From Phycisphaera mikurensis NBRC 102666 (GTDB taxonomy: Bacteria; Planctomycetota; Phycisphaerae; Phycisphaerales; SM1A02), in NCBI GenBank assembly GCA_945870475.1, contig CAMBSR010000083.1, forward strand, positions 1 to 9,095: a stretch of 9,095 nt of DNA, given 5' to 3'. Within the stretch, counting starts at the first letter, position 1; each line of letters starts with the position of its first letter. The notes beneath the pieces were generated by a model that did no database searches, had not been told where the DNA came from, and saw nothing but the letters and a program-made list of their open reading frames with translations. Below, in pieces: positions 6,588 through 9,095 of the stretch. The translations under genes were made by a program, and so were the position numbers.

Positions 6588-7454
6588 ATGTCGAACGGTG
6601 CTCGTCTTGGTGCAGTGATCGTGGTGGTGGCAGTTGCCTCCATCGGCCTCTATTTCGCATTCATGACCCCGTCCGGGGGCACGTCCGCCGATCCTGCCGC
6701 CCCGGTCGATCCGCTGAAGTCGCCCGAGGCCATCGGCGGCGACGCTGCAGCGGGAGATCAGCTGGGCGCGCCGCCGCCGGAGGCCTTCGGCCCGGGCAGC
6801 GGCATCGTTGGTGGTGCCAAGACTGACGCTGCCGCAGCGGGCTCCACTGCTCCGGGCTCCACTGCTCCGGGCACTACTGCTCCGGGCACCGTGGCAGTGA
6901 AGGGCGCCGAGACTGCCGCCATGGCTGCTGGTGCTGGTGCTGCAGCCGCCGGCGGAACGAAGTCGGCGGGTGGCGTGGTTCCCACCGGTGCCGGCAGCGG
7001 GACCACCGCTCCGACGGCGCCGATCTCGACGCCTCCTGCCAAGTCCACGACGCCGGCGGCCGCTCCCGCAGGCGCGGAGTACACGGTCAAGTCCGGTGAC
7101 ACCCTCGAGGCGATCGCCCGGGCGCAGCTCGGTGACGGCCAGAAGTGGCGCGCCATCGTGGAGATGAACCCGGGGCTCGATCCCAAGGCGCTGAAGGTGG
7201 GGCAGAAGCTCAAGATGCCGGCCGGAGGCACCGCCACCGCCAAGGAATCCTCGGCACCCGCGAGCGGCGCCGCCAACTCGGCCACCAACACCTACACGGT
7301 GCAGAAGGGGGACACGCTGGTCGCCATCGCCCGGAAGTTCTATGGTGGTGACTCGGACTGGAAGCGCATCCTGGACGCCAACTCCAGCGTGCTCAAGGGT
7401 GACGCTGCGGCGCTTCGCCCCGGCATGAAGCTGACCATTCCCGCCAAGCGCTGA
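6588..7454 (+). CDS. membrane-anchored protein with two C-terminal LysM domains
   Basis: This 288-residue protein has one hydrophobic segment at about 7-26 (LGAVIVVVAVASIGLYFAF), likely an uncleaved anchor with a short cytoplasmic tail. A low-complexity Ala/Gly/Thr/Pro stretch of about 130 residues follows, including STAPG repeats at 85-100. Two LysM domains end the chain: about 164-211 (EYTVKSGDTLEAIARAQLG...VGQKLKMP) and about 235-286 (TYTVQKGDTLVAIARKFYG...PGMKLTIP). Both show the YTVxxGDTLxxIA motif and a closing P-G/V-G-x-x-L-x-[IM]-P. LysM domains bind N-acetylglucosamine in peptidoglycan or related glycans. No catalytic domain is present, so the inferred role is to tether the membrane to the wall or act as a scaffold. 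The start is fixed by AAGGAG 8 nt upstream. It lies 87 bp after secDF and ends 30 bp before a long hairpin, so it probably closes the transcription unit. Confidence 0.9.
   Translation: MSNGARLGAVIVVVAVASIGLYFAFMTPSGGTSADPAAPVDPLKSPEAIGGDAAAGDQLGAPPPEAFGPGSGIVGGAKTDAAAAGSTAPGSTAPGTTAPGTVAVKGAETAAMAAGAGAAAAGGTKSAGGVVPTGAGSGTTAPTAPISTPPAKSTTPAAAPAGAEYTVKSGDTLEAIARAQLGDGQKWRAIVEMNPGLDPKALKVGQKLKMPAGGTATAKESSAPASGAANSATNTYTVQKGDTLVAIARKFYGGDSDWKRILDANSSVLKGDAAALRPGMKLTIPAKR
6840..6884 (+). repeat. three tandem 15-bp units encoding GSTAP repeats in the LysM protein linker
   Basis: The unit GGCTCCACTGCTCCG occurs twice exactly (6840-6854, 6855-6869) and once with two changes (6870-6884), followed by a partial GGCACC. 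It encodes G-S/T-T-A-P repeats in the flexible linker between the membrane anchor and the LysM domains. The copy number would set linker length, and near-identity at the DNA level suggests recent duplication. Confidence 0.85.
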
Positions 7455-7484
7455 CCTTGTGCCGATTGGTAGAATTGAAGTATG

Positions 7485-7537
7485 AATCGAGGCCTCGCCG
7501 GTTGTTATGAGACATCACCGGCGAGGCCTTCTCGATT
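7485..7537 (+). terminator. long hairpin after the LysM gene, possible terminator
   Basis: AGGCCTCGCCGGT (7490-7502) pairs perfectly with ACCGGCGAGGCCT (7517-7529) around a 14-nt loop. The stem extends with AATCG (7485-7489) against CGATT (7533-7537) across a 3-nt TCT bulge, about 18 pairs in all. It begins 30 bp after the LysM stop, the usual place for a terminator. However, the T-rich bases after the GC stem are few and partly used in the outer stem, so it is not a textbook intrinsic terminator; it could act by RNA stability or in both directions. Confidence 0.6.
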
Positions 7538-7558
7538 TCTGAGACTTTCCTGATCACT

Positions 7559-7603
7559 TCCGACCCACATAACGGCAACCAGCGTACATCTTGTGTTGTC
7601 GGA
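7559..7603 (+). other. possible leader stem covering a Shine-Dalgarno
   Basis: TCCGAC (7559-7564) is the exact complement of GTCGGA (7598-7603), and CACA (7566-7569) can pair with TGTG (7592-7595) across a small internal loop. The right arm includes the GGA of the GGAGG at 7601-7605. If transcribed, the fold would partly hide that Shine-Dalgarno. The stem is short and could arise by chance. Confidence 0.3.
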
Positions 7604-7610
7604 GGTGCGA

Positions 7611-7628
7611 ATGGCTGAGGAGCCCTGA
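7611..7628 (+). CDS. possible 5-codon leader ORF (MAEEP) before the metalloprotease
   Basis: GGAGG at 7601-7605 is followed by 5 nt and ATG 7611, then four codons and TGA at 7626-7628, giving the peptide MAEEP. It is the only strong Shine-Dalgarno in the 224-bp intergenic region, while the metalloprotease ATG 51 nt further on has none. It might be a leader ORF whose translation affects the downstream gene, or a chance SD-ATG pair. The peptide has no recognisable attenuation codons. Confidence 0.25.
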   Translation: MAEEP

Positions 7629-7647
7629 CACCCCGGCGCTCGCTTCC

Positions 7648-7669
7648 CCACGGAACCCCACCCACGGAA
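7648..7669 (+). promoter_or_regulatory. two CCACGGAA leader motifs before the metalloprotease
   Basis: Two exact CCACGGAA octamers at 7648-7655 and 7662-7669 are spaced 14 bp start to start in the stretch CCCACGGAACCCCACCCACG. The second ends 9 nt before ATG 7679. Nothing else near this start looks like a ribosome binding site. Whether the repeats act in translation, in protein or RNA binding, or as an unusual promoter cannot be told from sequence alone. Confidence 0.4.
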
Positions 7670-7678
7670 ACCGCATCC

Positions 7679-9095
7679 ATGATCCACGCCGCTCACCGAG
7701 CCATCGCTCCCGCCGCATTCATCGCCTCCGTCGCCGTTGCCATGTCGTTGGTTCCGCAGCGGACCGCGGCGCCGTTGGCATCCGGCCAGGCCTCCGCCTC
7801 CGAGCGCATGATGATCGGCGCCACTGCGATGGGTCCGGCGTGCATGGCCGAGATCCCCGGCGTGCCGATGTCGCTCTGCTTCATCCCCGGCACGCCCGCC
7901 GAGGAGATTTCCAAGGTCACGCAGCGCCTCCAGGAGATGTGGGCCGCGGACCTGGCCGCCCGCGACAGTGCCGCCGGCGGCGACGGCGGAGCGGCCTACC
8001 AGCTGGGCAATCGCTGGAACATCAACGGCAACTCCCAGCTCGGCGCTCCCGTGACGCTCCGCTGGTCGATTCCCGCGGACGGCCTGTCGATCCCGAATGA
8101 TCTCTCCGGCGGAGCGGCTTCCCCGAGCAATCTCCTGGCGACGTTCACCACCAAGTTCGGAAGCGCGGAGGCCGGCAAGAACCTGATCCGTCAGGGCTTC
8201 ACGGCGTGGAGCAACCTTTCCGGCATCACCTATACCGAGGTGACCGACGACAATGCGGCGTGGGGTGCCTCCGGCGGCACCACCCGTGGCGACATCCGCA
8301 TCGTGGGCCGGACGTTTCCTGCCACCGGCGTGCTCGCGTACTGCTACTTCCCGAACAACGGCGACATGGTGTTCGTGACGTCGAACAGCAACAGCTGGTC
8401 GGCCGCCAACAACAACCGCTACTTCCGCAACGTCTTCATGCATGAGCTCGGTCACGGCTTCGGCGTCTCCCACACGTGCCCCGTCAACCAGACCCAGCTG
8501 ATGGAACCGTTCGCATCCGCTGCCTTCGACGGCCCGCAGACCGACGACATCCGCGCGGTACAGCGCTACTACGGCGACCGGTACGAGCTGGTGAACGACC
8601 TCGCCACCACCGCGCCGGCACCCTTCAACGCCACGGGCACCACGGCCGTGACCAACGTCTCCATCGACGACAACCTCGACGTCGACTGGTACAAGTTCGA
8701 TGCCACCATCGGGTCGAAGGTCTCGGTCACCGTTTCGCCCACGGGCCCGACGAGTTACCTGACCGGCCCGCAGAACGGCGACGGCAGCTGCAGCGCCGGG
8801 ACGTCCGTCACGCCGCGCGTGATCCACAACCTGGGGTTCGGGATCTACCGCGGAGCCAACGGCGGAACCCTGCTGATCGCGAGCGATTCGGCTGCCGCCG
8901 GGTCCAGCGAGTCGATCCAGAACTTCGTGATCCCCGCAACGGATACCTACCGAATCAAGGTCTCTCCGTCCACCACCACCGATGACATCCAGGTGTACTC
9001 GGTGGCCTTCACCATCAATCCCGCGCCGGCCCTCCCGGGGGACTTCGACGGCGACGGCCAGGTGGGCGGCAACGACCTGGGCATCCTGCTCGCAA
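7679..9095 (+). CDS. secreted matrixin-type zinc metalloprotease with PPC-like and dockerin-like C-terminal modules (3' end outside window)
   Basis: The frame is open from ATG 7679 to the window end, 472 residues, with no stop. The N-terminus looks like a Sec signal peptide (hydrophobic core about 9-23), so the protein is likely exported. The metzincin zinc site is HELGHGFGVSH (His255, Glu256, His259, His265, with Gly262), followed ten residues later by the Met-turn LMEP (Met275). TLRWSIPADG, LIRQGFTAWSNLSGITYTEV and DDIRAVQRYYG fit the matrixin (peptidase M10) fold at about 125-303. Residues about 305-450 form a beta-rich region containing DNLDVDWYKFDATIGSKVSV, typical of bacterial pre-peptidase C-terminal (PPC) domains. 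From 453 the chain enters a Ca-binding-like DFDGDGQVGGNDLGILL segment, as at the C-termini of many planctomycete extracellular proteins. Cysteines 55, 67, 222 and 267 may form disulfides. I see no PRCGVPD cysteine switch. ATG 7679 is the first start codon after the in-frame stop at 7616; no Shine-Dalgarno precedes it. The substrate is unknown. Confidence 0.9.
   Translation, partial: MIHAAHRAIAPAAFIASVAVAMSLVPQRTAAPLASGQASASERMMIGATAMGPACMAEIPGVPMSLCFIPGTPAEEISKVTQRLQEMWAADLAARDSAAGGDGGAAYQLGNRWNINGNSQLGAPVTLRWSIPADGLSIPNDLSGGAASPSNLLATFTTKFGSAEAGKNLIRQGFTAWSNLSGITYTEVTDDNAAWGASGGTTRGDIRIVGRTFPATGVLAYCYFPNNGDMVFVTSNSNSWSAANNNRYFRNVFMHELGHGFGVSHTCPVNQTQLMEPFASAAFDGPQTDDIRAVQRYYGDRYELVNDLATTAPAPFNATGTTAVTNVSIDDNLDVDWYKFDATIGSKVSVTVSPTGPTSYLTGPQNGDGSCSAGTSVTPRVIHNLGFGIYRGANGGTLLIASDSAAAGSSESIQNFVIPATDTYRIKVSPSTTTDDIQVYSVAFTINPAPALPGDFDGDGQVGGNDLGILLA

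Noticed and set aside
7457..7486. Promoter-like TTGTGC, 18 nt, TATGAA before the hairpin, and TAGAAT at 7470
   Set aside because: Only three and four of six bases match the consensus boxes, TAGAAT has no -35 at proper spacing, and the start would fall in the hairpin. Too weak to call.
7505..8827. Minus-strand open frame of 440 codons opposite the metalloprotease
   Set aside because: The plus-strand frame has a complete metzincin active site and signal peptide; the minus frame has no domain and fits antisense shadowing.

Overview
The window is GC-rich bacterial chromosome with every gene on the + strand. The likely source is a member of Planctomycetota, perhaps close to Phycisphaerae. This is inferred from a secreted metalloprotease ending in the GDFDGDGQV...DLGILL dockerin-like module common in that group, a fused SecDF, a rhomboid with a DUF6576-like tail, and little use of Shine-Dalgarno sites. 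No rRNA or marker gene confirms the taxon.

Layout. Positions 1-69 hold the end of an upstream gene whose last residues match the C-terminus of the next gene, so it is probably a second rhomboid in tandem. A tight cluster follows: rhomboid intramembrane protease (115-1218), tRNA-guanine transglycosylase tgt (1215-2417, GTG start inside the rhomboid stop), yajC (2414-2839, ATGA overlap with tgt), a 106-bp gap with four 15-bp tandem repeats, and a fused secDF (2946-6500). Next come a membrane-anchored double-LysM protein (6588-7454, the only clear Shine-Dalgarno for a full-length gene) and a long hairpin (7485-7537). A 224-bp intergenic region contains a possible 5-codon leader ORF. The last gene, running off the window, is a secreted matrixin-type zinc metalloprotease (7679 to beyond 9095) with a PPC-like domain and a dockerin-like C-terminus.

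How they work together. tgt-yajC-secD-secF is a widely conserved neighbourhood: Tgt makes the queuosine precursor in tRNA, while YajC and SecDF assist Sec-dependent export. The rhomboid and LysM protein act in or at the membrane or wall, and the metalloprotease is a likely Sec substrate. The cluster is mostly envelope and export biology with tgt as the usual passenger.

Most unusual points: (1) the octamer CCACGGAA or a near variant lies in the leader of all four genes that do not overlap the gene before them; (2) SecDF has about 160 extra Ala-rich residues in its first periplasmic domain, a very large second periplasmic domain and an extra N-terminal hydrophobic segment; (3) a 15-bp minisatellite fills the yajC-secDF gap; (4) the metalloprotease leader has a hairpin, a short stem that would pair with a strong Shine-Dalgarno, and a 5-codon ORF. 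I found no CRISPR array, tRNA, rRNA, insertion sequence or phage gene.
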